The notes under the pieces were generated by a model, which was given only the letters and a program-made list of their open reading frames with translations, was not told where the DNA came from and searched no databases. 64,000 bases of DNA from Capsicum annuum (Eukaryota > Streptophyta > Magnoliopsida > Solanales > Solanaceae): NCBI RefSeq assembly GCF_002878395.1, contig NC_061120.1, forward strand, positions 96,458,583 to 96,522,582. Reading direction: 5' to 3'. Both the position numbers and the translations under genes were made by a program. Every line of letters begins with the position of its first letter. Within the stretch, counting starts at the first letter, position 1. Shown here one piece after another: positions 24,176-35,488 of this stretch.

Positions 24176-25365
24176 TTTGTAACATACCAGTAACGGCATT
24201 AGGAGAATTTTCTTGATCTTGCTAGGACTAAAGAGCAGAGAGTCTATTTGGGCGTTGCCCACTGGTAGCACTTGATATGGCACCCTGTTGGTTCGGGCGA
24301 CTGGACTGAGCTGTAGAATGATTTTGCTGACCCTGAAGACTTGACTACAGACACTCCCTACTCCTATGGCCAGGCTTACCACAACCAAAACAGACATCAC
24401 TACCAGCTCTGAAAATGCCCTTGTGGTTCATACCACAAGTCTGACAAAGGGGATTCTTTTGGGCACTGCTAATACTACCCTGAGATTTAGAGCTTGGCAC
24501 TTTGTCTCTATTGCCATCTATGAAGTTCGATACTGGAGCGCTGGTAGAGAAAGGAGCTGGAATGGCTGACTTAGAGCGAAACTATGAACGGTTTCTCCAT
24601 CTGACTTGGGGTGAGCAAAGTTGAAATTACCTGACCTTGCTCTCTTGTTCTGCCTCTCCCTAGTCTTAAACTGATGCTCTTCTACTTGCTGGGTATGGGT
24701 TTGAGTCAGGCTAAGGTCATATCACCGATCAGCATTGCAGACCTACACTCATTTACCATGCTATCGTTGACCCCTGACATGAACTTGCTCATCTTAGATC
24801 TATTGTCTATAACCACATGAGGAGCATACCTGGCTAGCTGAGTAAATTTAAAAGAATACTCCCTAACCGTCATATTCCCCAGCCTGAGGTTGATGAACTC
24901 AAGAACTTTGGCTTTACGCAGCTCTTGGGGAAAAAATCTGTCTAAGAAGGCTGTGACAAATTCCTCCCACTCGATAGGGCCTGTATCATCTAACCTCTCA
25001 GACTTCTTCTGTTTGTACCAATCATGAGCAACATCCTATAACTGGTAAGCTGCTAACTCTACACTCTCAATAGAAGTAACACCCATGATGTCAATGACCT
25101 TCTGGACTTAGTTAATGAACTCCTAAGGGTCCTCATCAGACGTAGGCCCATGGAAAGATGAAGGGTTCATCTGGGTGACGTCCCAAACCCTAGCAGCTTT
25201 GGGATTGGCCAATGGATGGGCCTGAATGACTGGTGGCCGTTCAGTCTGTGCAACCATGGACTGAGCAAGTGTGGTAAATGCAGCTCTAAACTCCACATGG
25301 GAAACATGTTCGCCCAAAGGATCTTTGGGATGAGGATCTGGTTGGTTTCTTCTCTTTGGGGCCAT
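24176..25365 (-). pseudogene. Chromovirus gag with intact zinc knuckle
   Basis: The start is the ATG at 25363-25365, giving MAPKRRNQPDPHP. The frame stops after 80 residues, but the same frame stays readable beyond it, with gag-like words such as DRFFPQELR and NLRLGNMTVREYSFKF near 24840-24960. A CX2CX4HX4C knuckle (CFGCGKPGHRSREC) lies at 24351-24392 with all four zinc ligands. The early stops look like C-to-T or G-to-A changes at former Gln or Glu codons. Gag would package element RNA. Confidence 0.85.
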
Positions 25366-25568
25366 GGTCTGGAATAAGAGAAGAATGGATTGGACTGAGA
25401 GTTTAACTTGTGATTATGCTCACTAGCATGACATGAATAATGCAGAAAGGGGACTGTTCCTAAAATATCTGATAACCTCCCGCACATAAATGTGGCGTGC
25501 AACACACCCATGTATAAGACTCTACTAGATGTGACTTTTAGACTTCCTAGGACTCTATTGAACCTTAG

Positions 25569-25580
25569 GCTCTGATACCA
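25569..25580 (-). other. tRNA-iMet primer-binding site of the chromovirus
   Basis: The minus strand reads TGGTATCAGAGC, the complement of the 3' end of plant initiator methionine tRNA, four bases inside LTR2. It starts minus-strand cDNA synthesis and fixes the element's orientation. Confidence 0.93.
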
Positions 25581-25584
25581 AGTT

Positions 25585-28283
25585 TGTAACACCCCAATTT
25601 GCTAAACCAGAATGCTACACGGTGCTCATGACTCCAACGAACTACAAGCTAACTTATGACAGATATTTGTACCTTTATACTGCAAATCATGATATAATAA
25701 TGCGAAATACATAGAACTGTAAGGCCATAAGGTTTAACTGAATACAATCATTTGGGTGAAAATACCTAAACCAACTCAATCTGAACGTAAATCTGAAAGC
25801 CTCTAAACTACCTGAATAAGGAGTTGAAGGAACATGTCTCCAACAAACTCCGCAAAACTTAACTGAAGAAATAAATAAATGAATCAAATCATGTTGTCCT
25901 CTAATCAATGAGGACTCACTGTGTCTCTGTGACTAGAATACTACTGCTGCTGCTAGGCTGGAACTCGTGTTTTGGAACCTATGACGTAACATGAAAAGAA
26001 AGCGCCATAGCGCAAATGTGCCAGTATAACTGGAGTACTGAGTATACAAGGAAGGTTGGTTGAACATAAAGGGTTTCATGCATGAACAGCACTGACTGAC
26101 TAATATGAACGTGGGAGTGCAAACACACATATATAGAAACTGGAACCATGAATATGTGATAGCCTGACCTATAAGCTAATACATGGTTTACTGATAACTG
26201 TCTTGAATGATATTGAAACTAATAACATGGAAAATTGTATCTGACAGTCCTGTATATAATGAAATTTGAAGAACGCCTTGAGTTCTTTTACTGAGACTGA
26301 TACTGAAACTGTGGGAAATAGTGTTTAACCGATATGCCCCATGTGTGCTGTTATGGCTAAGATGAGGTCCAATCTCTGCCCCAACTGGAGGGGTGTCAAT
26401 ACCATGCCACAGGTAAGGACAGCTTGTGAGTAACCCTTATCTGGCAGGTACTCAATGAGAACAGTGGGAACCCTGAACTGACGAGTTAAGCCACCTCATC
26501 AACCCTAATCTGATAGGTTAAGATGTCTCAACCTATGCTGGCTACGTAGTTCTGGAACACAAGGATGACTACTAAGGATCACACCCTTAACTGGCGGGTG
26601 AGTTCCCATCCTTGGGTTCACTCGGTGCTAACCTTTACTACAAGTTAGAGGGACTGGACATGAATAACTGACTGTGCATGACTTAATCTTACTGAATTTC
26701 GTTGACTGGCGGAATATTACTGATATTTGACAACTGACTAAGATCATAAGGTTTTCTTGAGTCACATGACTAACTAATGTCTATGGAATTATAGCTTGAG
26801 TTAGGATATCGTGAAACATTACATGGCTCTAGGCACACAGCTAAAGTTTTTGAGTACAAGTACCCCCAGATCTCAATGGAAGGAAACTGACACACATGAC
26901 TGACTTGATCATACGAGTAGAGTCCATAACTTATAATATCATAAGTACGGATCTCATACTGAGCATGGTTATCAACAATTTATTGCATGTAAAGTATTTC
27001 ATATCACATGGAAGTACTTGCACAATCTTAATATCATGTTCATTGCATAATCATATTGGCAACACATACCAATAGCATAAAAGTTTATGTGGATTGCATG
27101 GTTATCATACATCTTGTTCATAAGTAGGATTTGCAAGAAAACATAGCATAATCTCATAATAATAGTTCATGAGTATTCCAATAACATTTACAAGGCACAT
27201 TATCAACACAGAAGTCATTGAAACGTAAGGGAATATCATGAATCCTTCACATTTTCATAATTTAGCTATATTGCATGATTTCTAGTTTCTTAGGCGTTTT
27301 ATCAAACACATACATTCACATCTTAAGAATAGGTGAAATTATGAAATTATACATCATGAACAACCAAATTTACATGTTTCCAACTCATATGATATCATGA
27401 AATTCAAAAAAACATATAAAGATTCCATCTTGGGAATCACCCAATATCAACAACATGATCATCAACACCCAACAATATAGAAATCATACTTTATAATGAA
27501 AAAGAGGGTTTTTGAGCTTTATGGATGAAAGGGGTCCATAAATTAACTCACGCATACCTTAGAAGGAAGATTCTTGATGATTGACGGAGAAATTTCCTTG
27601 AAATCAAATCTTCAAGTTTAGTTACGCCACCCTAGTTGTTTTTCTCTTTTAGTGCTCTTGGATGATGAGCATTGAGATGATAATTGGGTTGTAATATGTT
27701 TAGAATCTATATATTTCGTTGGTTTAAGTTTAGGGATGTGTAATGAGTGTTAAAAGACTTAATTACCCTTAAAATAACTCAAAACAGAGTATTTTTGGTA
27801 CCTGGAACTGACTTAGGCAGTGCCCAAGTGATTGCCTAAGCTAGGTTAGGCGGCTCCTAACCAATCGCCTATGCTTGGGGTGGGCGGCGCCTAACCAATC
27901 GCCTATACTTATTGTCTCTCACGAAAATGGGCATAACTTTTCGCTCGGGTATTGGATTAAGGCGAAATAGATATCGTTGGAAATGTAATTCGATTCTCTA
28001 CAATTTGTTGAGTCTAAATCAAACAAAATACCATATTAACATCGAGTTATACTCATTCAAATATTACCCTTGCAAAATCGAACATTAAAACTTGATGGAT
28101 TCAAAAACTCTTAGCTTGATTACCTTAAGTGACTCATATGAACATGCTTAATGCATCATAAGCTATCATATCACTAGGATATTCATTGTAAGTCATGTAC
28201 TCAAGTATGAATCACAGGATAGGAGATTTCATACATAGGAATACTTATTCACTTCCTAGCTTAGAAATATGTGGGGTATTACA
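25585..28283 (-). repeat. Chromovirus LTR2 (5' LTR in element sense)
   Basis: Runs from TGTAACACCC to GGGGTATTACA, 2699 bases. It retains the 27147-27565 segment missing from LTR1. In element sense it would carry the promoter; I cannot point to a specific TATA box with confidence. A patch of 'ggcggcgcctaacc' words at 27840-27900 is locally GC-rich. Confidence 0.92.
27928..28018. repeat. Shared LTR module, copy in chromovirus LTR2
   Basis: Same module as at 20226-20318: 'gcataacttttcgctcgggt' followed by 'ggattaaggcgaaat' and 'attcgattctctacaatttg'. Confidence 0.7.
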
Positions 28284-28733
28284 AAATAGCCTCACCTGTT
28301 AGAGAAAATGAGAAGAGATGCAACATTAAGAATTCTAACAAGATGTGTTCAATATTAAGGGGGCACAAACTTCTATAAAGTTATTCAAATGGAAATTGGG
28401 ATCCTCTTGAGATTACCTCCCAAAGAGGCCCTTCATTTGTAGCAATTATAGCGTGACACTCGTGACATAAAATACACCATTTACACCTGTAGTGGGTATA
28501 AGAATGTCACTAGCATTCTTTTTGTCGCCAAGACAATCCATAGCTTCAATATGTACATATTCGAAATTATTGATGATTCTCTCTTGGCTCATGGTGATTT
28601 GGAAGAAATAATGATTACCTACAAAGAAACAAAAACAACAAAAAAGTAAATCAAAACCACCACGTGTATCCCAAAAGCTACAACCAACATCGTACAAGTG
28701 AAAACTAAGTCCCACTCCCCGAAAATGGTGCAA
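28284..28733 (-). pseudogene. Athila-like gag N-terminal part, internal 2
   Basis: The minus-strand frame at 28446-28733 gives FVGNHYFFQITMSQERI and YVHIEAMDCLGDKKNAS, close to 7572-7829. A likely gag start is the Met in ITMSQER. The frame runs toward the chromovirus insertion, beyond which gag resumes at 18262. The left edge at 28284-28288 is the right target-site copy. Confidence 0.65.
28716..28733 (-). other. Decayed primer-binding site of internal 2
   Basis: The minus strand reads TTGCACCATTTTCGGGGA, two bases inside LTR C. It matches the TGGCGCC-type PBS of the element at 47984 with several substitutions. Confidence 0.65.
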
Positions 28734-28735
28734 TA

Positions 28736-30202
28736 TGATTAACGCTCACCTATACCATGTATATGATATAGGAATATTGTTGTCAATAAAGCTAAACTCA
28801 CGTTGAGGTTGAATCCTCGAGGAGTGAGTCTAGTCCTCAAGACCTACAGGTGTTGGTAGTGACTAAGTGTATTCCGATAGTCTAAACAAAGTAAAATTCA
28901 TGAAATAAAATGGGAGGATTGGTTTGGGAAGTTCTTCAATCAAAATCAATCAAACTACCAACTAGTGTGAATATTTTTGTTGATATTTCAATATAGGGTA
29001 AGTCTTGGGATTATGTCTTCTTAGGGGAAAATAATTAATGGATTATGATAATTAAATGAAAATTTTAGTCATTAACTATATGGGTAGGCTAGGTTGAGTG
29101 TTTCTTGAGGATAATCTTTCAATCCACTCTCAAGATTATCATCCATGGATGTTTTTGGATACCTCATGGATGTGGGAAGCATAACCACCTATTACCTCAA
29201 TTGGGCATCACTATTTCTAGGAATATGCCCAATAATATATCTACTCCCTAATCCCCCCTTATCTTTAAGATAGTGAAAGAGAACTAAATACATTTATTTT
29301 TTTCATTATAGCCTTGTCACCTATTTCTCTTTTACAAGGATGATATAGGTTCCCTAAAGTTCACTCACATCCCTATTTCAAGGATGATGTAAGCTTTTGA
29401 GAATTTAGGGTTTTCACTCACAAACTTATTTTGGGAATTTGGGGTTTTCACCCACAAATCCAACTACATCAAATAAGCAATAGTTAAACCCACAATCAAA
29501 GACTAAGAATCTACACTAATAAATCATAATCCACAAATATTTGGACCCTAGTTTAACATAATCCCAAGAAAAATTACTTAGCTACTCATTAAGTTAGAAA
29601 AGAGAAATATACAAAATTAGTTATTCAATTCTTCCATTAAAACTTGCAATAAAGAGTAATCCAATATCCAACTTCAATTGCAACCACAAATAATTGGAAA
29701 ACTAACCACAATAATTTCTCAAATTTTGTAGGATTTACAAAGTCTCTAATTGAAAATTCAAAGTTCAATAAACTCCAAAGTGATGGATTTTTACCCATTT
29801 TTGATTTGGGACCTACAATGAAAATTTTCATTTCTACCCCTAGGCCATAAACCTGTGTTGCCACGATTACATCAGCTTACTTGCTATTTCGATCACTGTA
29901 TTGCTTTTAGATCATCGCGATTGTTTGATTTGACCTAGGTTGATGAACTACGATTGCATCCCCCAAACTATGATCATGGTATCTAAAACCAAATTCATAG
30001 TCAGGGTCTTCTAGCTACACTTTCTCTTCTCTCGTTTGATCCCTTGAAAGCTCAATTCCACATCATTCCTTTTCAAAATCTATATTCCTGCAAAATATAA
30101 AAATTACTACATTCAACTACCAAAAATGTCTCATTCAAATCTCCAAATCATAGTGGTGTACATGAATTTATATTTAATGAGTGGTAAATTCACCACTCAT
30201 CA
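28736..30202 (-). repeat. Athila-like LTR C (5' LTR in element sense)
   Basis: Starts TGATTAAC and ends 'cactcatca', giving TG...CA termini, then the GTGAG duplication. It is 1467 bases long and is the most complete of the three same-family LTRs. A short duplicated 'gaatttggggttttcac' stretch at 29402-29455 is specific to this copy. Confidence 0.85.
30178..30199. repeat. Inverted repeat at LTR C terminus
   Basis: TGAGTGGT and ACCACTCA form 8-base arms around a 6-base centre (aaattc), three bases from the LTR end. LTR A keeps a damaged version near 3088-3108 and LTR B has lost it. Confidence 0.75.
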
Positions 30203-30207
30203 GTGAG

Positions 30208-30513
30208 CTATGGCCCTTTTTCCTTCTATTATCTATATACAAATTGTATTTGATAGTTTATGTACTTAATTTTCATTTGTAGTAGCACTGTACCAACATT
30301 ACTAGGTCTTGGGATCATTGTTTATCATTTATCTATCTATTAGGCTATTATGGTTGTTTTATTGTTGTTTTAAGTCATTAAATGTGTACTTTCCCGCTTT
30401 TAGGCCATTTTCCACCATGTTAGCCCTTTGCTTAGATCTTCAGGCTATGATTTGGCTTACCTACTAGCGGAATAAAGTATGTGCCATCATGACTCCTAAA
30501 TCGAGTCATGACA
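30208..30513 (+). repeat. Right half of the interrupted Gypsy LTR
   Basis: Continues the LTR begun at 686 after the array. It ends 'gtgccatcatgactcc.aa..gagtcatgaca', which matches the end of the LTR at about 58305-58338. Internal sequence of that element is not recognisable beyond 30513. Confidence 0.6.
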
Positions 30514-31079
30514 AAGTGAGGTAAAAAATAATAATGGCCCCAACTCATTCATCAATAGATCTTCCTAAATTGAGACAAAGAAGTTTTCAAAGTGAAGAGT
30601 TTCATGGTTTTTCTGAGATTTAAAATTCCCAACTTAACGCTGCACTAACTAGATGCGGTAATGATTTAGTTTTGAGAAAATAATTAGTGGTTGGAGAGAT
30701 TGTTATCTCCTTCAGAATTATCTCATCGATAGAAAAAACCATGAATTGGAATTTGGATTCACTTGAAGATCATGAAGACAAAGTTGTAGGATCAACTTGC
30801 CTCTTTTAGAGTTCAAAACACTTCAATGTCTAATTTTGTATATAGGTAAATATTATTTCTTGTTATTTTGGGTCTGGGTCGATTTAGGCCGTTTGTTGGA
30901 CTAGGATGATTTTAATTTCTAATAAAAATCCCTTGTGGTGTGTTTTGATAAAAATTTACTCTTTCCATTTAAAATAATACTACTACAAATATTCTTGTGT
31001 TCGCGTTTTTGCTATTATTTTTCCAGTAGGCAAAACTCTGAAATGCTAGAGGATCTTTTTTTCACTTCAACATGAATAT

Positions 31080-31440
31080 AGTGATCAAGAATCATCAATA
31101 TTCTCGGCTTATCCCACTATGCATAAGGTATGCAGTTAATGAAGTGAACCTTTCTCTCAGAATTTGTGTTGCATACATTTTTCTTTGAAGTTTGCTTCTT
31201 TGTACAGCTAAATGGAATCAATGATTTAGATTGTGCACATATAGAATGCCTATTTGGTTCTACTAGATTTTAGTTTTCATTCAATACTTGAGATAGTTGC
31301 ATATAATGATAGATAATGGCAAAATTACTAAAATCTTGTGGTACAAATCTGATTTACAACTTTCAAATGATTGTACGTGGAATAATTCAACATATTAATA
31401 GTTGCTAAAGATGTATTCCTTCAAGAAGCCTTGTATGAAA
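31080..31440. repeat. Degenerate repeat X, copy 1
   Basis: Shared with 46170-46520: 'tttttctttgaagttt..ttctttg', 'gcatat.tagaa..cc', 'atggcaaattact..a' and 'gtattccttcag'. Similarity is patchy. Confidence 0.5.
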
Positions 31441-32309
31441 GTTGCCATTTTCTTGTTACTACTTTTTATGTTATTCAAAAATAAAATAAGAAATTATCCT
31501 TAGTATTTAGAATAATAGAGCTTTAGATTTAGTTCTTCTAGTCTTACCTGTTCGAGCTTCATTTCACTCTTCTGATTTTTTAATCTTCTCTAGACTTTAG
31601 TATCTCTAATTATTTCAACTTCTGTGTGCTCTCTAGTCTAGAATATAGACTCAAATGATTATTTTTAGAAATTAACCATGCTTTGCCATTCATATACTTT
31701 AACAAAGACAGAAAGATCATAATGAAAATGCATAGTCTGGATAAGTGTTTTTGAGCAAAGGTTAAAATTCATAGTAAATGTGATAACTGGGGAAGTCTTT
31801 GAAATATTGAAATTCAATGATATTCCGATCAAAGGCCAACTATTTAGTCCCACATAGACTATTGAATAAGATAGAATACTAATCAGGAGATAATATATAA
31901 ATAGCCCAAGAATTATAGAAAACATAATTATTTGGACATGGTCAATGGGTGATCAAGAAGTTCCATGGCCTAGGCCGGTAATCTCCATTAAACCTTGCAT
32001 GGTGCCTACGTCGATCGAAGTGGTCAAGCTTTAAGTCATAATTTTTGGAAATAGGGCCCTACGTTTATGGACCCCCATACCCAATTCATAGTATTATTGT
32101 TCTCTAGCGGTATAGCTTATGGGCTAATGAATCGCTTGTGCACACTTTCTCAAGGGTTATTTTCTCTTCTAATTGCAATCACCCGTTATACTCTATGAAT
32201 CTATTGAAAAAAAAATTTAGTATACAACAAATCTTAAAGTATCTTGCAATACTAACTCATTTGAATAGCTTGTACTAACATTGAAAAATATCAGTCTTTA
32301 TATAACATC

Positions 32310-32545
32310 GCCGAACTTCGTTGGGCGCTACCTTACTAGATCAGGATCTGTTCTATAGACTCACACTGCATCCTTAAGTTCTTACGATATTGGAAACCAC
32401 ATCTTGTGGATGATCCCGTGGCCATGATACTAGAGTGTGATTAATAACCCACCATTGCCCACTAGGTGAAGGAGTGGTAGAGCATTTTTCTTAGCCTAGT
32501 TCATTGTGCTTGAGATGGCCTCATGACTATCTGATAAATTCGCAT
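32310..32545. repeat. Degenerate repeat Y, copy 1
   Basis: Shared with 45920-46165: 'accttact', 'tctgttctatag', 'tagagtgtgatta', and 'cttagcctagt.c.ttg.gctt.ag.tgg'. In the second locus Y precedes X directly, while here X precedes Y by about 0.9 kb. Confidence 0.55.
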
Positions 32546-33188
32546 TTCTTTTTGTCTAGTAATGACAAAATCTGCCTCAGATCAGAATAAATGTTAATAA
32601 ACATTTTTCTTGTACTGAAAATAAGCTCTAGGTATATTTGTTATCCAGAATCTGTCATGCAACAACTAGTAAAGACTATGAAGTCATTCAATATCCTAGA
32701 AGTTGTAATCTGATGATTCTGTTAATTGATGTTCACACAAAAGTTACCATTTTATGACAATTGTCTATGTTATTGTCATAATAAAATGACAGAAGGACTA
32801 TCATAAGGACAAGGGCCTTCTCATTTGTTAATTTTTAGTAGGCTTCATTGAATCTTACTATTTTTAATTCAAACTACTACTAGTGGATCCTTGCTGAAGT
32901 AAAATTTCCTAATGGTTTGGTTTGAGAATAGTGAAGCCCTAAATCTAGTTTTTCTTTTCTCACCTGTTCGGCTTCACATTTTTATTAACGGTATGTTGAA
33001 TTTTTTTATTTCCAATAGTTCAGATAGATTAGAAGTGTTTTTTCCATTTACTATTCTATTTCATTTCTTTTTATAATACATAAAGAAATATTTACAAAGA
33101 AGATCCATCCTATGGATATGCATATTAAGGAACTGTCACATAGTCACATTATTAAATGAAAAATACAGAAGAGGAATGCCCAGATACT

Positions 33189-33382
33189 TGTTAGGAAATT
33201 AAAATTTATCTCAAAATTTCTAGATAGTAGATATCATTGTAGTACTTAAGTATTTTTGTTAAAATGAGTGGCGGTTAGTGAGACATATATGTCAACAATT
33301 TAGTGTGACGTACTTTGATTATTTTGTGATTTGTAATCCTCTCTCTCAAGTATATGCTATACATACATACATAAATACATAG
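33189..33382 (+). repeat. Copia 5' LTR, left part
   Basis: Matches 45045-45210 of the 3' LTR, with 'tttagtg.ga..ta.ttt', 'gatttgtaatcct' and a closing 'acatacatacataaatacatag' tetranucleotide tract. The LARD inserted at the end of that tract. Confidence 0.8.
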
Positions 33383-35472
33383 TGTAACACCCCGCATTTT
33401 TGCACTAGAATTCGAGTCGTCGTTCCTACGTGTGTAAGCTCTAATTCAAAAAATTTACTTGTTAATATAAGTTTCATTATCATGATCCTAGTTTGTGAAG
33501 TGATTTCGAGGTGAAAAATGTTCATAAGAATTACCTAAAACCAAGTTGAGTTAAGAGCCCTTGATTCGTCCAAAGTTTAGTATTTGATTCTACAAGGGTC
33601 ATCTTTGAATGAATATAACTTTTTTGTATATAAAAAATTTGGCATAATAAGACCCACCAAGTTGTAGATAATTGAATTAGCTTTCCAACGATACCAATTT
33701 CGCCTTAATATGATACCCGAGTGAAAAGTTATGTCATTTTTTGTGTGAGGCAGTAAGCTCTAGCGACAGGCTCGCGACGCGAGTTTCATTCCCATTTTTG
33801 GGAGGTGCGATGCAAGGCCTATTCCCATTTCTGTGGGTCATTCCATAAAGGCCATTTACATGGGAAAAAATAAGTCAAGGGTTAGTTTAGTCCTTTTTCC
33901 TCATCCCCAACCATCCAAACACAAATTATAACTCAAAAAGGTCCATTATTTGTCCATCTTCTTCAAATCAACTCACGTAAAAACCCTCCTTTTTCCCAAG
34001 AACAATAATTCAAGATCTTCCCCTTAAGAACACAATGAATCAAGCTTCAATTTCTTGGTCATTAGGGTATGTGGGGCTATGAACATGGATACTTCTTTCA
34101 TCCTTGTGCCCAAAACTAGTTTTAAGTTAAGATTTCATGAATTTCATATTAGGGTTCATATCCAAATTATCTTGTTTTGAGTTTATGAATTAAAGATGTA
34201 TATCCTAAATTGCAATTTATTCTTATGAATTGATATTGTTGAATGATTTCAAGAATAGCATTGAGCATGAAATATTGTTGAGAATTGTAATGAATTTAAG
34301 CATGAATTTTAAACCCACGGTTTAAGTGTTGAGATTTTAAGAAGATCATGCTCTTAAATTTTATTTGATAAGTCCAATTCAAGAATGAGTTAGAGATTTC
34401 AAGAAGACTATGGTCTTAAGTTTCTTTGATAATTGTTTACCAAAATTTAAAGAAAATAATTGGTCTTTTGACCCTAAGATAAGATTAGGAATCCACATTG
34501 GTCATAAGGTTTGAGATTTAAAGAAGAGAAGTATAACTAGGAGTAGTATTTAGCACTGAGTTGGGTATGATTTCAAAGGTCTTATGCCCTATAATTACGC
34601 GCCACCGTAGGCTTAAGATTGTCAATAGTTGGCTAAGACAGTGATCACTTAAGATAAGAAGTTCTATTGTGATGGAAAGGGTAGAACAACTCAATCAAAT
34701 AAGGGTAAGACGTTTAATTCCAAAACAGCTCACATGGTTTGTGTCGGTTAGAAGAAACTACCAAAAGAAAGAGTAAAGATAAAACTTTTAGAAACTAAGT
34801 TTGTAACTCACAAAATTTATTTAGTATGCTTTTTTTATTCATGTTTCTATGATTTTCGGCTTTCAGTTTTAATCAAGCTCAATGTGAGTCAATTACACTT
34901 AGCATGCATTAGTTGAAAGTATATGAATATAGTAAGTTATTGTTTTATTTATAAATTCACCCCTACATACTCAGTACATTTCAGAAGTATTGATCCACAT
35001 ATATGTCTATGTGCTACATTATCTCATAATGTAGGTACCAGTTGTAGCACACACATCATAATCAGATAGCTTGCAATTTCCAGTCAGCCGATGATGTTTT
35101 TTTTGTATTTAAGGACTCGCGTAAACTTTAGTTTGAGTAGCATATTTTTTTCTTTTATTCAGTCGTGTTGATTAGGGATAACTGGGGGTCATGTCCTAGC
35201 TTACCAAAGTCACTATTAGTAGAGGCTTCATAGACAGTCAGTAGAGTTAATGTATTTGATTTCATTTTTATTTTGTAAAATTAGAGATATAATTATTTAA
35301 ATTTATTCTTGTATTGATCAGATTCAGAAAAGATTTCTCTTCAGCTTATTTCATTTGTATTTATGTATTTTGTTCAGCTACAAATGAGTTATGCCAGTAG
35401 AAGGGTTAGCTTGGGATCACTTATGGTCCTAAGCACCGTGTGACGACTAAGGGGTAATCTCAGGTCGTTACA
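33383..35472 (+). repeat. LARD 5' LTR
   Basis: Runs TGTAACACCCC to GGTCGTTACA. Relative to the 3' LTR it lacks a piece near 39865-39925 and another near 40275-40337. A GC-rich patch ('cgcgacgcgag') lies at 33770-33785. Confidence 0.9.
33648..33740. repeat. Shared LTR module, reverse-complement copy in LARD 5' LTR
   Basis: 'acccaccaagttgtag' through 'cgagtgaaaagttatg' is the reverse complement of the module at 27928-28018. A second copy lies at 39322-39410 in the 3' LTR. Relative to each element the module has the same orientation, because the chromovirus lies on the opposite strand. Confidence 0.7.
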
Positions 35473-35476
35473 AACT

Positions 35477-35488
35477 TGGTATCAGAGC
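35477..35488 (+). other. tRNA-iMet primer-binding site of the LARD
   Basis: TGGTATCAGAGC lies four bases after the 5' LTR, the same spacing as in the chromovirus. Confidence 0.93.

Larger units (their letters stand above)
18263..28283 (-). mobile_element. Tekay/Del-type chromovirus, nearly full length
   Basis: About 10.0 kb with two long LTRs, a tRNA-iMet PBS next to LTR2, a polypurine tract next to LTR1, and gag-PR-RT-RNase H-INT in Gypsy order on the minus strand. A chromodomain-like C-terminus on integrase places it among chromoviruses; the long LTR and TGTAATACCCC terminus fit Tekay/Del. It sits in gag of the older Athila-like copy, with a decayed 5-bp duplication. Internal stops and frameshifts in every domain mean it is inactive. 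Hand alignment of about the first 150 bases of the LTRs gives roughly 17 mismatches, so the insertion is not recent. Confidence 0.9.
1699..30202 (-). mobile_element. Compound Athila-like LTR array with nested elements
   Basis: Three LTRs of one family (A 1699-3110, B 7872-9276, C 28736-30202) alternate with internal regions whose decayed gag-pol reads on the minus strand. A fourth LTR of another family (D, 10450-11989) lies inside the second internal region. A complete chromovirus interrupts gag at 18263-28283. A single 5-bp duplication (GTGAG) brackets LTR A and LTR C. The likely origin is one Athila-like insertion, later expanded by unequal recombination between LTRs and made chimeric with a related element. 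Assignment to the Athila branch rests on the PBS, the pol order and a long non-coding tract after integrase. Confidence 0.75.
30514..33188. other. Unassigned DNA with degenerate repeats
   Basis: No convincing coding exon, RNA gene or element terminus is visible in these 2.7 kb. Two pieces recur beyond the Copia element: 31080-31440 resembles 46170-46520, and 32310-32545 resembles 45920-46165. A third pair lies inside the segment (about 31500-31570 and 32925-32990, 'cctgttcg..cttca'). It may be an old element of unknown type or a decayed low-copy duplication. Confidence 0.45.

Noticed and set aside
25167..25592. 141-residue minus-strand frame overlapping the gag start
   Set aside because: It is a different frame from gag and begins in the LTR; the gag frame at 25123-25365 has the family-like start.
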